From: Nocardioides sp. Soil797
Lineage (GTDB): Bacteria; Actinomycetota; Actinomycetes; Propionibacteriales; Nocardioidaceae
NCBI GenBank assembly: GCA_001429555.1
Contig: LMSR01000017.1
Location: 62,001-126,000, forward strand
DNA: 64,000 nucleotides
Direction: 5' to 3'
Part shown: positions 47,893 through 55,439 of the stretch, in pieces
Numbering within the stretch: the first letter of the stretch is position 1
Layout: the number at the start of each line of letters is the position of its first letter
Program-made: the position numbers and the translations under genes
Notes under the pieces: model-generated
The model's database searches: none
The model's input: only the letters and a program-made list of their open reading frames with translations
What the model was told of the DNA's origin: nothing

Positions 47893-48471
47893 TCAGCTTC
47901 CCGTCGCCGAGAGGAGCTGCCCCAGAATCCAGACGACGGTGCCGCCGCCGACGTACGTCAGGGCACAGGCGAGCAGCGCCTGGAGCGGTGACGGCCACCG
48001 ACGGATGTCGCTGATCAGGCGCAGGAGCAGCAGGACCCCTGCGCAGGCCAGGAAGCTGAGCACCGAGACGACGACCACGATCACCAGTGCCGCGCCCATG
48101 ATGGGCCCGAAGAAGTCGGCGAGGAAGCCGCCGAAGTCCCAGCTCTCCGCGCCGCCGGCAAGGGCGAACATGAGGTAGACGAAGCACATCAGCAGCACGA
48201 CGAGCACGATGAGCACGCCGACGAGCAGGACCACCCCGACAAAGCTGAAGGCCGCGGTCCAGACGAGTGGGGCGCGTAGCGTCGTCTCGGGCTTGGGTGG
48301 ATGCGCGACCGAGGACGATCCCGGGTAGGGACGGGTCGGGTACGGGTACGGCTGGGCCGGGTACTGCTGGGCCGGGTACTGCTGGTAGGGGTACGGCTGG
48401 GTCGGATACGGCGACGCGGGATCCTCGGGGTGCGGTTCTTCCCGCTGCTGGTCGGTCACGGACGCCATCAT
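47893..48471 (-). CDS. Membrane protein with Pro/Tyr-rich N terminus
   Basis: 192 residues from the ATG at 48469-48471. A low-complexity head (QPYPYQQYPAQQYPAQPYPY) of about 50 residues precedes four membrane segments. The head is typical of actinobacterial membrane proteins in which it lies in the cytoplasm. No known family domain is recognised. It is convergent with the STAS gene and divergent from the mutase gene. Confidence 0.7.
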   Translation of the reverse strand: MMASVTDQQREEPHPEDPASPYPTQPYPYQQYPAQQYPAQPYPYPTRPYPGSSSVAHPPKPETTLRAPLVWTAAFSFVGVVLLVGVLIVLVVLLMCFVYLMFALAGGAESWDFGGFLADFFGPIMGAALVIVVVVSVLSFLACAGVLLLLRLISDIRRWPSPLQALLACALTYVGGGTVVWILGQLLSATGS

Positions 48472-48527
48472 GCCCAATGTAGCCAGTCCCACACGTGAGA
48501 CCAGTGTCCGAGCGCTGGACTTCGCTC

Positions 48528-48539
48528 TAGGCTCCTCCC
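48528..48539 (+). promoter_or_regulatory. -10 box TAGGCT of meaA, leaderless
   Basis: TAGGCT (48528-48533) ends six bases before the ATG at 48540. This is the same hexamer and spacing as at argS, predicting transcription from the start codon. Confidence 0.5.
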
Positions 48540-50558
48540 ATGAGCAACTCTGCAGAGAATCCGGTGACCAAGGACCGTCCCTGGGTGATGCGCACCTACG
48601 CCGGCCACTCGACCGCCGAGGCGTCGAACGCGCTCTACCGGAACAATCTCTCCAAGGGCCAGACCGGGCTTTCGGTCGCCTTCGACCTGCCCACGCAGAC
48701 CGGCTACGACCCCGACTCGCCCCTGGCGCGTGGCGAGGTCGGCAAGGTCGGCGTACCGGTCCCGCACATGGGGGAGATGCGCAAGCTCTTCAAGGACATC
48801 CCGCTCACGGAGATGAACACCTCCATGACCATCAACGCGACCGCGATGTGGCTGCTCGCGATGTACCAGGTCGCCGCCGAGGAGCAGAACCCGGAGCTCG
48901 ACCCGGCCGAGGTCGCCAAGCAGCTCGCCGGCACCACGCAGAACGACATCATCAAGGAGTACCTCTCCCGGGGGACCTACGTCTTCCCGCCCGAGCACTC
49001 CTTGCGGTTGATCAGCGACATGATCGCCTACACGGTCAACTACATCCCGAAGTGGAACCCGATCAACATCTGCAGCTATCACCTGCAGGAGGCCGGAGCC
49101 ACGCCGACCCAGGAGCTCGCCTACGCGCTCGGCACCGCGATCGCGGTGCTCGACGCGGTCAAGGACGCTGGCCAGGTCTCCGACGACGACTTCGAGAAGG
49201 TCGTCGGCCGCATCTCGTTCTTCGTCAACGCCGGAGTGCGCTTCGTCGAGGAGACCTGCAAGATGCGCGCCTTCGTGCAACTGTGGGACGAGATCACCCG
49301 TGAGCGCTACGGGGTCAAGGACCCCAAGATGCGCCGCTTCCGCTACGGCGTCCAGGTCAACTCCCTCGGCCTGACCGAGGCCCAGCCTGAGAACAACGTG
49401 CAGCGCATCGTGCTGGAGATGCTCGGCGTGACGCTGTCGAAGAATGCGCGCGCCCGCGCCGTACAGCTGCCGGCCTGGAACGAGGCGCTCGGACTGCCCC
49501 GTCCCTGGGACCAGCAGTGGTCGCTGCGCCTGCAGCAGGTGCTGGCCTTCGAGTCCGACCTGCTCGAGTACGACGACATCTTCGACGGCTCGCACGTCAT
49601 CGAGGCCAAGGTGAACGCACTGGTCGAGGGTGCCAAGGCCGAGATGGACCGTGTGCAGGCCCTGGGTGGTGCCATCCCCGCCGTCGAGTCGGGCTACATG
49701 AAGTCGGAGCTGGTCTCGGCCCACGCCGCGCGCCGCGCCCGCATCGAGTCCGGTGCGGAGAAGATCGTCGGGGTGAACAGCTTCGAGACCACCGAGCCCT
49801 CCCCGCTGACGGCCAACCTGGACGAGGCGATCATGACCGCCGACCCGGGGGCCGAGGCGGCTGCGAAGGCCTCGGTCGAAGCCTGGAAGGCCGAGCGCGA
49901 CGATGACGCCGTCGCGGAGGCCCTGAAGAACCTGGCCGAGACGGCCAAGGGCACCGACAACCTGATGGAGGCCACCCTGGCCGCGGCCCGGGCCGGTGCC
50001 ACCACTGGCGAGTGGGCCGGCACGTTGCGTGAGGTCTTCGGCGAGTTCCGCGCACCCACCGGTGTCTCCGGTGCGGTCGGCGTGGCCGATGCCGGTGCCG
50101 AGCTGGCTGCGGTGCGTGACCGGGTCAAGGTCACCGGTGAGGAGCTGGGCGGGCGACTGCGCCTGCTGGTCGGCAAGCCCGGGCTCGACGGCCACTCCAA
50201 CGGTGCCGAGCAGGTCGCCGTGCGCGCCCGCGACGCCGGCTTCGAGGTGATCTACCAGGGCATCCGGCTGACTCCCGAGCAGATCGTGGCAGCCGCGGTG
50301 GCCGAGGACGTGCACTGCGTCGGGCTCTCGATCCTCTCCGGTTCGCACATGGAGCTGGTGCCCGCCGTCCTGCGTGGACTCGAGGAGGCTGGCATGGGCG
50401 ACGTCCCGGTGATCGTCGGCGGGATCATCCCCGATTCCGACGGCAAGGCGCTGATCGCCAGCGGAGTCGCGGCGGTCTACACGCCCAAGGACTTCGGGCT
50501 GACCGAGATCATGGGCGGCATCGTCCAGGTGATCCGCAAGGCCAACGGGCTGACCTGA
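48540..50558 (+). CDS. meaA: Cobalamin-dependent acyl-CoA mutase, ethylmalonyl-CoA mutase (MeaA) type
   Basis: 672 residues in a single chain with the substrate-binding barrel (PWVMRTYAGHSTAEASNALYR, then GLSVAFDLPTQTGYDPD) and a C-terminal B12 domain with LVGKPGLDGHSNGAEQ, the DxHxxG base-off motif, near 545. The DGHSNGAEQ form and the total length fit MeaA/Ecm rather than the larger methylmalonyl-CoA mutase. It interconverts ethylmalonyl-CoA and methylsuccinyl-CoA in the ethylmalonyl-CoA pathway. The crotonyl-CoA carboxylase partner is not in this window, but the cofactor-making PduO gene lies 1.2 kb away. Confidence 0.88.
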   Translation: MSNSAENPVTKDRPWVMRTYAGHSTAEASNALYRNNLSKGQTGLSVAFDLPTQTGYDPDSPLARGEVGKVGVPVPHMGEMRKLFKDIPLTEMNTSMTINATAMWLLAMYQVAAEEQNPELDPAEVAKQLAGTTQNDIIKEYLSRGTYVFPPEHSLRLISDMIAYTVNYIPKWNPINICSYHLQEAGATPTQELAYALGTAIAVLDAVKDAGQVSDDDFEKVVGRISFFVNAGVRFVEETCKMRAFVQLWDEITRERYGVKDPKMRRFRYGVQVNSLGLTEAQPENNVQRIVLEMLGVTLSKNARARAVQLPAWNEALGLPRPWDQQWSLRLQQVLAFESDLLEYDDIFDGSHVIEAKVNALVEGAKAEMDRVQALGGAIPAVESGYMKSELVSAHAARRARIESGAEKIVGVNSFETTEPSPLTANLDEAIMTADPGAEAAAKASVEAWKAERDDDAVAEALKNLAETAKGTDNLMEATLAAARAGATTGEWAGTLREVFGEFRAPTGVSGAVGVADAGAELAAVRDRVKVTGEELGGRLRLLVGKPGLDGHSNGAEQVAVRARDAGFEVIYQGIRLTPEQIVAAAVAEDVHCVGLSILSGSHMELVPAVLRGLEEAGMGDVPVIVGGIIPDSDGKALIASGVAAVYTPKDFGLTEIMGGIVQVIRKANGLT

Positions 50559-50700
50559 GGGCGGATGCGCGGTGCACTGGTGACCACGGCATCACGAGTC
50601 CGTCGCCGATGGTGAGGGACGTCGCTCCCGCGAGCGCCCCGAGTGTCACCGCCAGAACGGCTCCCACCCCGATCGGAACCGCAGCGCGATCTGGGTCACA

Positions 50701-50735
50701 GTAGGTCAGGCTTGCCTTAGCCGGCTTGATACGCT
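50701..50735 (+). promoter_or_regulatory. Candidate DtxR/IdeR iron box and -10 of the small Cys-rich gene
   Basis: GTAGGTCAGGCTTGCCTTA (50701-50719) matches the 19-base iron-box consensus TTAGGTTAGGCTAACCTAA at 14 positions by eye. It overlaps where a -35 would lie. TACGCT (50730-50735) is a TAnnnT -10 ending six bases before the GTG at 50742, so the message should be leaderless and iron-repressed. Confidence 0.55.
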
Positions 50736-50741
50736 CCTGCA

Positions 50742-50915
50742 GTGGGCAAGCAGAAGAAGCCGAAGAGCGAGTGCTGTGTGTCGAAGGACCGCTGCAAGCG
50801 TTGCCCCATCCGCATGCTCAAGAACGGCACCCTTCCTCCTGGTTACACGGTGAAGAAGCGCAAGCTCGTCAAGGTCAAGAAGAAGGACGCCAAGAAGCTC
50901 GCCAAGGCGGCCTGA
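50742..50915 (+). CDS. Small basic Cys-rich protein (CC-x5-C-x2-C)
   Basis: 57 residues from a GTG: MGKQKKPKSECCVSKDRCKR, then CPIRMLKNGTLPPGYTVKKR and a lysine-rich tail. Four cysteines at 11, 12, 18 and 21 could hold zinc or an iron-sulfur cluster. More than a third of the residues are Lys or Arg, so contact with nucleic acid is likely. I associate the CC...CKRCP pattern with small uncharacterised actinobacterial proteins. An iron box overlaps the promoter and the start is leaderless. The function is unknown. Confidence 0.75.
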   Translation: MGKQKKPKSECCVSKDRCKRCPIRMLKNGTLPPGYTVKKRKLVKVKKKDAKKLAKAA

Positions 50916-51020
50916 CCCGGGGCCGGCGAAGAAAGTCGCAGAATCCGGCAACTGACCTGCCGTTCCGTGCGTCTGCATCAGTGAAGGTCCGAACGGCGGA
51001 CCCGCATGGTGGAGGCATCG

Positions 51021-51692
51021 ATGAAGAAGACACTGCTCGCACTCGGGATGGCCGCAACCCTCGGCACCGGTCTCATTCCTGCGGCCCAGGCGTCCGCGAC
51101 GGACTCGTCTGCTGCGCAGGCATCGGCCAGTGGCCGTTGGCAGTTGGTCGACACCAGCAGTGACATCAACGGGGACGGCACCATCGACGGGGTCTCCCTG
51201 CGCAAGAAGTCCGACAAGGTCTGCCAGGTCAAGGTGTCCTTCGGTCCGGGCGACACCGTCCAGCGCTCGCTGCACAGCTCGTGGGGCAACCCGTGTCGAT
51301 ACGCCGGAAGCGCGCTGTTCGACCCCAGGAAGGGCGCCGAGATCAAGGTGATGACCGGAATGGGTGCGCACACCCCCTGGGACCACATCCTCACCTATCG
51401 CGACGGCAAGCTGCAGTTCCAGAAGGATGCCGACGGCAAGCGCTGGACCATCGACGCGACGGTGATGTACACCGAGGGCTACAAGCGCGTGGTCAACCGG
51501 AACGGCAAGGTCCGGCTGCGCCACGACTTCGTGAACCGCAAGGACAACGGAGTCTGGAAGGGCACCCGGAAGGTGCTCGCCTACGAGCACGGCAAGTGGG
51601 TGCAGGTCAGCAAGTCGCGGATCACTCGCACCACCAAGCAGGCCAACGCGTTGGGCGGCTGGCACGTGCGCGGGTTCAAGCGCTGGATGTGA
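51021..51692 (+). CDS. Secreted protein of unknown function with a DxNxDG motif
   Basis: 223 residues from the ATG at 51021, six bases after GGAGG; an ATG at 51006 would put the ribosome site inside the gene. A Sec signal peptide (MKKTLLALGMAATLGTGLIP, cleavage after AQA) is followed by WQLVDTSSDINGDGTIDGVSL, where DINGDGTID resembles a calcium-binding loop of FG-GAP or dockerin type. Two cysteines (C68-like VCQVKV and PCRYAG) could pair. The rest is basic and beta-rich. Confidence 0.7.
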   Translation: MKKTLLALGMAATLGTGLIPAAQASATDSSAAQASASGRWQLVDTSSDINGDGTIDGVSLRKKSDKVCQVKVSFGPGDTVQRSLHSSWGNPCRYAGSALFDPRKGAEIKVMTGMGAHTPWDHILTYRDGKLQFQKDADGKRWTIDATVMYTEGYKRVVNRNGKVRLRHDFVNRKDNGVWKGTRKVLAYEHGKWVQVSKSRITRTTKQANALGGWHVRGFKRWM

Positions 51693-51731
51693 CACGCGCA
51701 CGGATGGCTCGACGTACGGCACACTCTTCCC

Positions 51732-52637
51732 ATGGCACGTGTCAACGTGGTGGGAGCGGGAGTCGTCGGGCTCACCTGTGCGGTGCGGCTCCTCGAGGCA
51801 GGTCACCGGGTCGACGTACTGGCACGCGACCTGCCTCTCGAGACGACGAGCGCCGTGGCCGCCGCCGTCTGGTACCCCTATCGAGCGCTGCCCCAGGATC
51901 GGGTCACCGCGTGGTCCGGAGCGTCGTATGCCGAGTTCGTCGGGTTGGCGGGGGAGCGGGAGACCGGCGTACGCATGGTGACCGGGACCGAGGTCTTCGC
52001 CCAGCACAAGGCCGATCCCTGGTGGCGCGGCGCCGTGCCGTCGCTGGATCGTGAGACGGCGCTGCCGGCCGGGTTCGTCGACGGCTGGACCTTCACCACG
52101 CCGGTGATCGAGATGCCGATCCATCTGCGCTGGCTGATGGGGCGCGTCGACGATCTGGGCGGCACCATCACCCGGATGAACCTGCAGGCGTTGCCTGCCG
52201 GTGGCGACCTGGTCGTCAACTGCGCCGGGTTGGGCTCGCGGCACTTCGCCGGCGACAAGTCCGTGGTGCCGGTGCGGGGGCAGGTGCTCATCGTGGAGCA
52301 GGTCGGCATCGATCGCTGGATGATCGACGACGCCGGGCCGACGTACGTCGTGCCGCGCTCGCGCGACGTGGTCGTCGGCGGCACGGCCGACGAAGGGGAC
52401 TGGAGTCGTACGCCGTCACCGGAGACCGCGCGCGACATCCTGCGCCGGGCGACTGCGTTGGTGCCGGAGCTGGAAGGTGCGCGCGTCCTGCGCCACAAGG
52501 TGGGCCTGCGGCCGGTTCGGCCGGCGGTGCGCGTCGAGCGGGTCGGTCGGGTGATCCACTGCTACGGCCACGGTGGAGCGGGCGTGACGATGTCGTGGGG
52601 CACTGCCGACGAAGTGGTGCTGCTCGCGGGGCGGTGA
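51732..52637 (+). CDS. FAD-dependent D-amino-acid oxidase
   Basis: 301 residues. The N-terminal dinucleotide loop is VVGAGVVGLTCAVRL (G8, G10, G13). AAAVWYPYRALP and the C-terminal GLRPVRP with YGHGGAGVTMSWG match D-amino-acid oxidases, including the substrate-binding Arg and the flavin-binding tail. It oxidises D-amino acids to 2-oxo acids with hydrogen peroxide. A typical bacterial length is about 310-320. Confidence 0.88.
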   Translation: MARVNVVGAGVVGLTCAVRLLEAGHRVDVLARDLPLETTSAVAAAVWYPYRALPQDRVTAWSGASYAEFVGLAGERETGVRMVTGTEVFAQHKADPWWRGAVPSLDRETALPAGFVDGWTFTTPVIEMPIHLRWLMGRVDDLGGTITRMNLQALPAGGDLVVNCAGLGSRHFAGDKSVVPVRGQVLIVEQVGIDRWMIDDAGPTYVVPRSRDVVVGGTADEGDWSRTPSPETARDILRRATALVPELEGARVLRHKVGLRPVRPAVRVERVGRVIHCYGHGGAGVTMSWGTADEVVLLAGR

Positions 52638-52642
52638 GGCGC

Positions 52643-53212
52643 TCAGGCCCGCGGTGGCTCGTCTGCCCGGATCCTGCGATTTCGCCAACCCAGCGCCGGG
52701 ATGACGATCGCCAGGCCGACCAGGAGCCCCACCAGAAGTCCGAGCGGCGCCAGGTCGGTGCCCAGCACGGCTTTGGCAAGGTAGTAGCCGCCGACGACCA
52801 TCCCCATCACCACGATGCCGGCGATCATCCGGACGATGATCTCGGTGAGGAAGAGTCGGGCGAAGCTCTGGCTCGGCGCCGGCGTTGCCTGGCGGGGCAG
52901 CGGGCGCTCCGCGACGACGGCAGCCGGGTTGAGCGGGCCATGGATGTGTGGGTAGGTGGTCTCGCCCACAGGATCCTCGCTCCAGCGAGCGGACAGCCGG
53001 TCGGTGTCTATCGTCAGCAGCACCAGGGGCTCACTCACCCCGGAGTAGTAGCGCTCGAGCACGCCCTCCCACTGGTCCTCGCGCGCGGCATGGATGAAGC
53101 CCTCGTCCTCGAGGGAACGGCCGTGGGTCGACTGCGCATAGGAGCCGGCCAGCTTGGCCGCCTCCCAGCGCGACTTCTCGGCGATGTGGAAGATCTGCAT
53201 GCCGGAGATCAT
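52643..53212 (-). CDS. DUF952 domain protein with membrane-spanning C terminus
   Basis: 189 residues. Residues 5-110 form a DUF952 domain: IFHIAEKSRWEAAKLAGSYA, EGFIHAARED and YPHIHGPLNPAAVV, with conserved His residues. The C-terminal part adds two membrane helices (about 120-145 and 150-170) and a basic tail, which DUF952 proteins usually lack. The ATG at 53210-53212 was used; a second Met at residue 5 is possible. The function is unknown. Confidence 0.75.
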   Translation of the reverse strand: MISGMQIFHIAEKSRWEAAKLAGSYAQSTHGRSLEDEGFIHAAREDQWEGVLERYYSGVSEPLVLLTIDTDRLSARWSEDPVGETTYPHIHGPLNPAAVVAERPLPRQATPAPSQSFARLFLTEIIVRMIAGIVVMGMVVGGYYLAKAVLGTDLAPLGLLVGLLVGLAIVIPALGWRNRRIRADEPPRA

Positions 53213-53231
53213 GTCAGCACCGGCGTTCTGA

Positions 53232-53930
53232 TCAGAACAGGCGCTCGGTCGGGTCGTCGAGCCCGCGCAGCGCGTTGTAGTCGACCGTGGCGCACTGGAT
53301 TCCCCGGTCGCCGGCCAGCACCTTCGCCTGGGGTCGGATCTCCTGGGCGGCGAAGATGCCGCGCACCGGTCCCTTCGCGGTCAGCAGTGGGTCGCGGTTG
53401 AGCAGCTCGAGGTAGCGGGTCAGCTGTTCGACACCGTCGATGTCACCGCGCCGCTTGATCTCCACGGCCACCGATGCGCCGTTCTCGTCGCGGCACATCA
53501 GGTCGACAGGGCCGATCGCGGTCGGGAACTCACGGCGTACCAGCTTGAGGCCGGGAGCGATCGTCGCCGGGTGGTCGGCCAAGAGCTCCTGCAGGTGCTT
53601 CTCGACGCCGTCCTTCTGGAGCCCGGGGTCGACGCCCAGCTCGTGCTCGGAGTCGTGGTGGATCTCGTCGAGCAGGATCCGCAGGGTGTCCTCCGGCCCC
53701 TTCGATGTGCTCCGTGACGTGACCGTCCATTCGATCTGGCCGTCGTCGTTGCTGCCCTCGCGCAGCGTGCACGGCGGCGACATCCAGTTCAGCGGCTTGT
53801 AGGAGCCGCCGTCGCTGTGCACCAGCACGGACCCGTCGGCCTTGATCATCAGGACACGGGTGGCCATCGGCAGGTGGGCCGAGAGTCGACCGGCGTAATC
53901 CACCTGGCAGCGCGCAACGACGATTCTCAC
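53232..53930 (-). CDS. nucS: Mismatch endonuclease NucS
   Basis: 232 residues, a normal length. The catalytic domain carries D143 (GPVDLMCRD), E157 and K159 ([13 protein letters not shown]) and Q169 ([11 protein letters not shown]). The C terminus ends in ERLF, a short motif through which actinobacterial NucS contacts the beta clamp. NucS cuts both strands at mismatches and replaces MutS/MutL in most actinobacteria, so it governs mutation rate and recombination between diverged DNA. It corresponds to Rv1321. Confidence 0.95.
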   Translation of the reverse strand: MRIVVARCQVDYAGRLSAHLPMATRVLMIKADGSVLVHSDGGSYKPLNWMSPPCTLREGSNDDGQIEWTVTSRSTSKGPEDTLRILLDEIHHDSEHELGVDPGLQKDGVEKHLQELLADHPATIAPGLKLVRREFPTAIGPVDLMCRDENGASVAVEIKRRGDIDGVEQLTRYLELLNRDPLLTAKGPVRGIFAAQEIRPQAKVLAGDRGIQCATVDYNALRGLDDPTERLF

Positions 53931-54059
53931 GGGAGGTGAGGCTACCGGCCCGCGGCCGGCAGGCGAACACGACGTACGACGGGAGGGCGGTCCGCCGGTG
54001 CCGTATCAAAGGATGAACGCCCTATTACCGACGAGTAGGACTCGTGTCAGCATTCCCGC

Positions 54060-55289
54060 ATGACTGACACCGCAGCCACGAACGAGCAGGTCCACGACGA
54101 GCTCGTCCTCCCGTATCTCAACCACGCCGTGCGCATGTACGAGACGTCGTACGCAACGCGCGCGGACATCGACGCGGCCATGCGTTTCGGCTGCGGCTAC
54201 GCCAAGGGTCCGCTGACCGTGCTCGACGAGCTCGGTCTCGATGTCGTCCGCGACGCGCTCGCCGCCCGCTTCGCCGAGACCGGCGACAACCTGCACAAGC
54301 CGGCCGACCTGCTGGAGAAGCTGGTCGCGGACGGTCGCCTCGGGATCGCCTCCGGTCGCGGCTTCCACACGTACGCCGACGGCGCCGTCGTCGCGGACGA
54401 GGAGACGCCGTCGGCCGACAGTGCCCCGCAGTTGCGCCACGACATCGCCAAGGTCGGCGTCGTCGGCACCGGCACCATGGCTTCGGGCATCGTCGAGGTC
54501 TTCGCCAAGGCTGGCTACGACGTGGTGTTCGTCGGCCGGTCGACCGAGAAGACCGACGGCGTCGTCGCTGCGATCACCAAGTCGCTCGACAAGGCGATCT
54601 CACGTGGCAAGCTCGACGAGGCGGGCAAGGCCGAGGTGCTCGCCCGCCTGAGCGGTGCGACCTCGCGCGAGGACCTGGCCGACGTCGACATCGTCGTCGA
54701 GGCGATCGCGGAGGACCTGGCCATCAAGACCGAGCTCTTCCGCGACCTGGACCGGATCTGCAAGCAGGGCGCGATCCTGAGCACGACGACCTCCTCGCTG
54801 CCGATCACGGAACTCGCCGGCGTCACCTCGCGCCCCGAGGCCGTCATCGGCATGCACTTCTTCAACCCTGCCGCGGTGATGAAGCTGGTCGAGGTCGTCA
54901 CCACCGAGCTGACCGCCGCCGAGGTCGACGAGACCGTGCGGGCCCTCACCGCGAAGGTCGGCAAGGTGGCCGTCTCCTGTGGCGATCGGGCCGGATTCAT
55001 CGTGAACGCCCTGCTGTTCCCCTACCTCAACGATGCGGTCAAGGTGGTCGACGAGGGTCGCGGTGACGTCGAGACCATCGACGCCGCGATCAAGGAGCAG
55101 GCCGGGTTCCCGATGGGTCCCTTCGCCCTGCTCGACGTGGTCGGCAACGACGTCTCGCTCGCCATCCAGCAGGAGCTCTTCGCCGAGTTCAAGGAGCCGG
55201 GCTTCGCGCCGGCCGCAGGGCTCGAGAAGGTCGTCGCCGACGGGTTCCTCGGCCGCAAGAGCGGCCAGGGTTTCCACGACTACAGCTGA
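54060..55289 (+). CDS. 3-hydroxyacyl-CoA dehydrogenase, atypical domain order
   Basis: 409 residues. Residues 1-115 are a C-terminal-type helical 3HCDH domain (LVLPYLNHAVRMYETSYATR, AKGPLTVLDELGLD) with no Rossmann domain in front. A complete enzyme follows: KVGVVGTGTMASGIVEVFAKAG (about 131-152), HFFNPAAVMKLVEVV and the helical domain to the end. It is probably active as a 3-hydroxybutyryl-CoA dehydrogenase through the second unit. It is closely similar to the second half of the next gene, and appears to be a copy that lost the first Rossmann domain. No leftover of that domain is found upstream. Confidence 0.85.
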   Translation: MTDTAATNEQVHDELVLPYLNHAVRMYETSYATRADIDAAMRFGCGYAKGPLTVLDELGLDVVRDALAARFAETGDNLHKPADLLEKLVADGRLGIASGRGFHTYADGAVVADEETPSADSAPQLRHDIAKVGVVGTGTMASGIVEVFAKAGYDVVFVGRSTEKTDGVVAAITKSLDKAISRGKLDEAGKAEVLARLSGATSREDLADVDIVVEAIAEDLAIKTELFRDLDRICKQGAILSTTTSSLPITELAGVTSRPEAVIGMHFFNPAAVMKLVEVVTTELTAAEVDETVRALTAKVGKVAVSCGDRAGFIVNALLFPYLNDAVKVVDEGRGDVETIDAAIKEQAGFPMGPFALLDVVGNDVSLAIQQELFAEFKEPGFAPAAGLEKVVADGFLGRKSGQGFHDYS

Positions 55290-55439
55290 TTGTCACGGCT
55301 CGGCCCGTGCACACCCGGCCGAGTGGCCGGGTCGGTTCACTGGCCGACCGATCAGGGGGCCCGGTCGTCGGGAGGGACGGGTGGGTCCGCTCCGTGGGAG
55401 GGATTCTGGCGCTGCGGTCGACGTGCCATCATTCGATGC

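Noticed and set aside
48330..48420. Tandem GGGTAC-GCTG repeats
   Set aside because: They simply encode the Pro/Tyr-rich head of the membrane protein at 47893.
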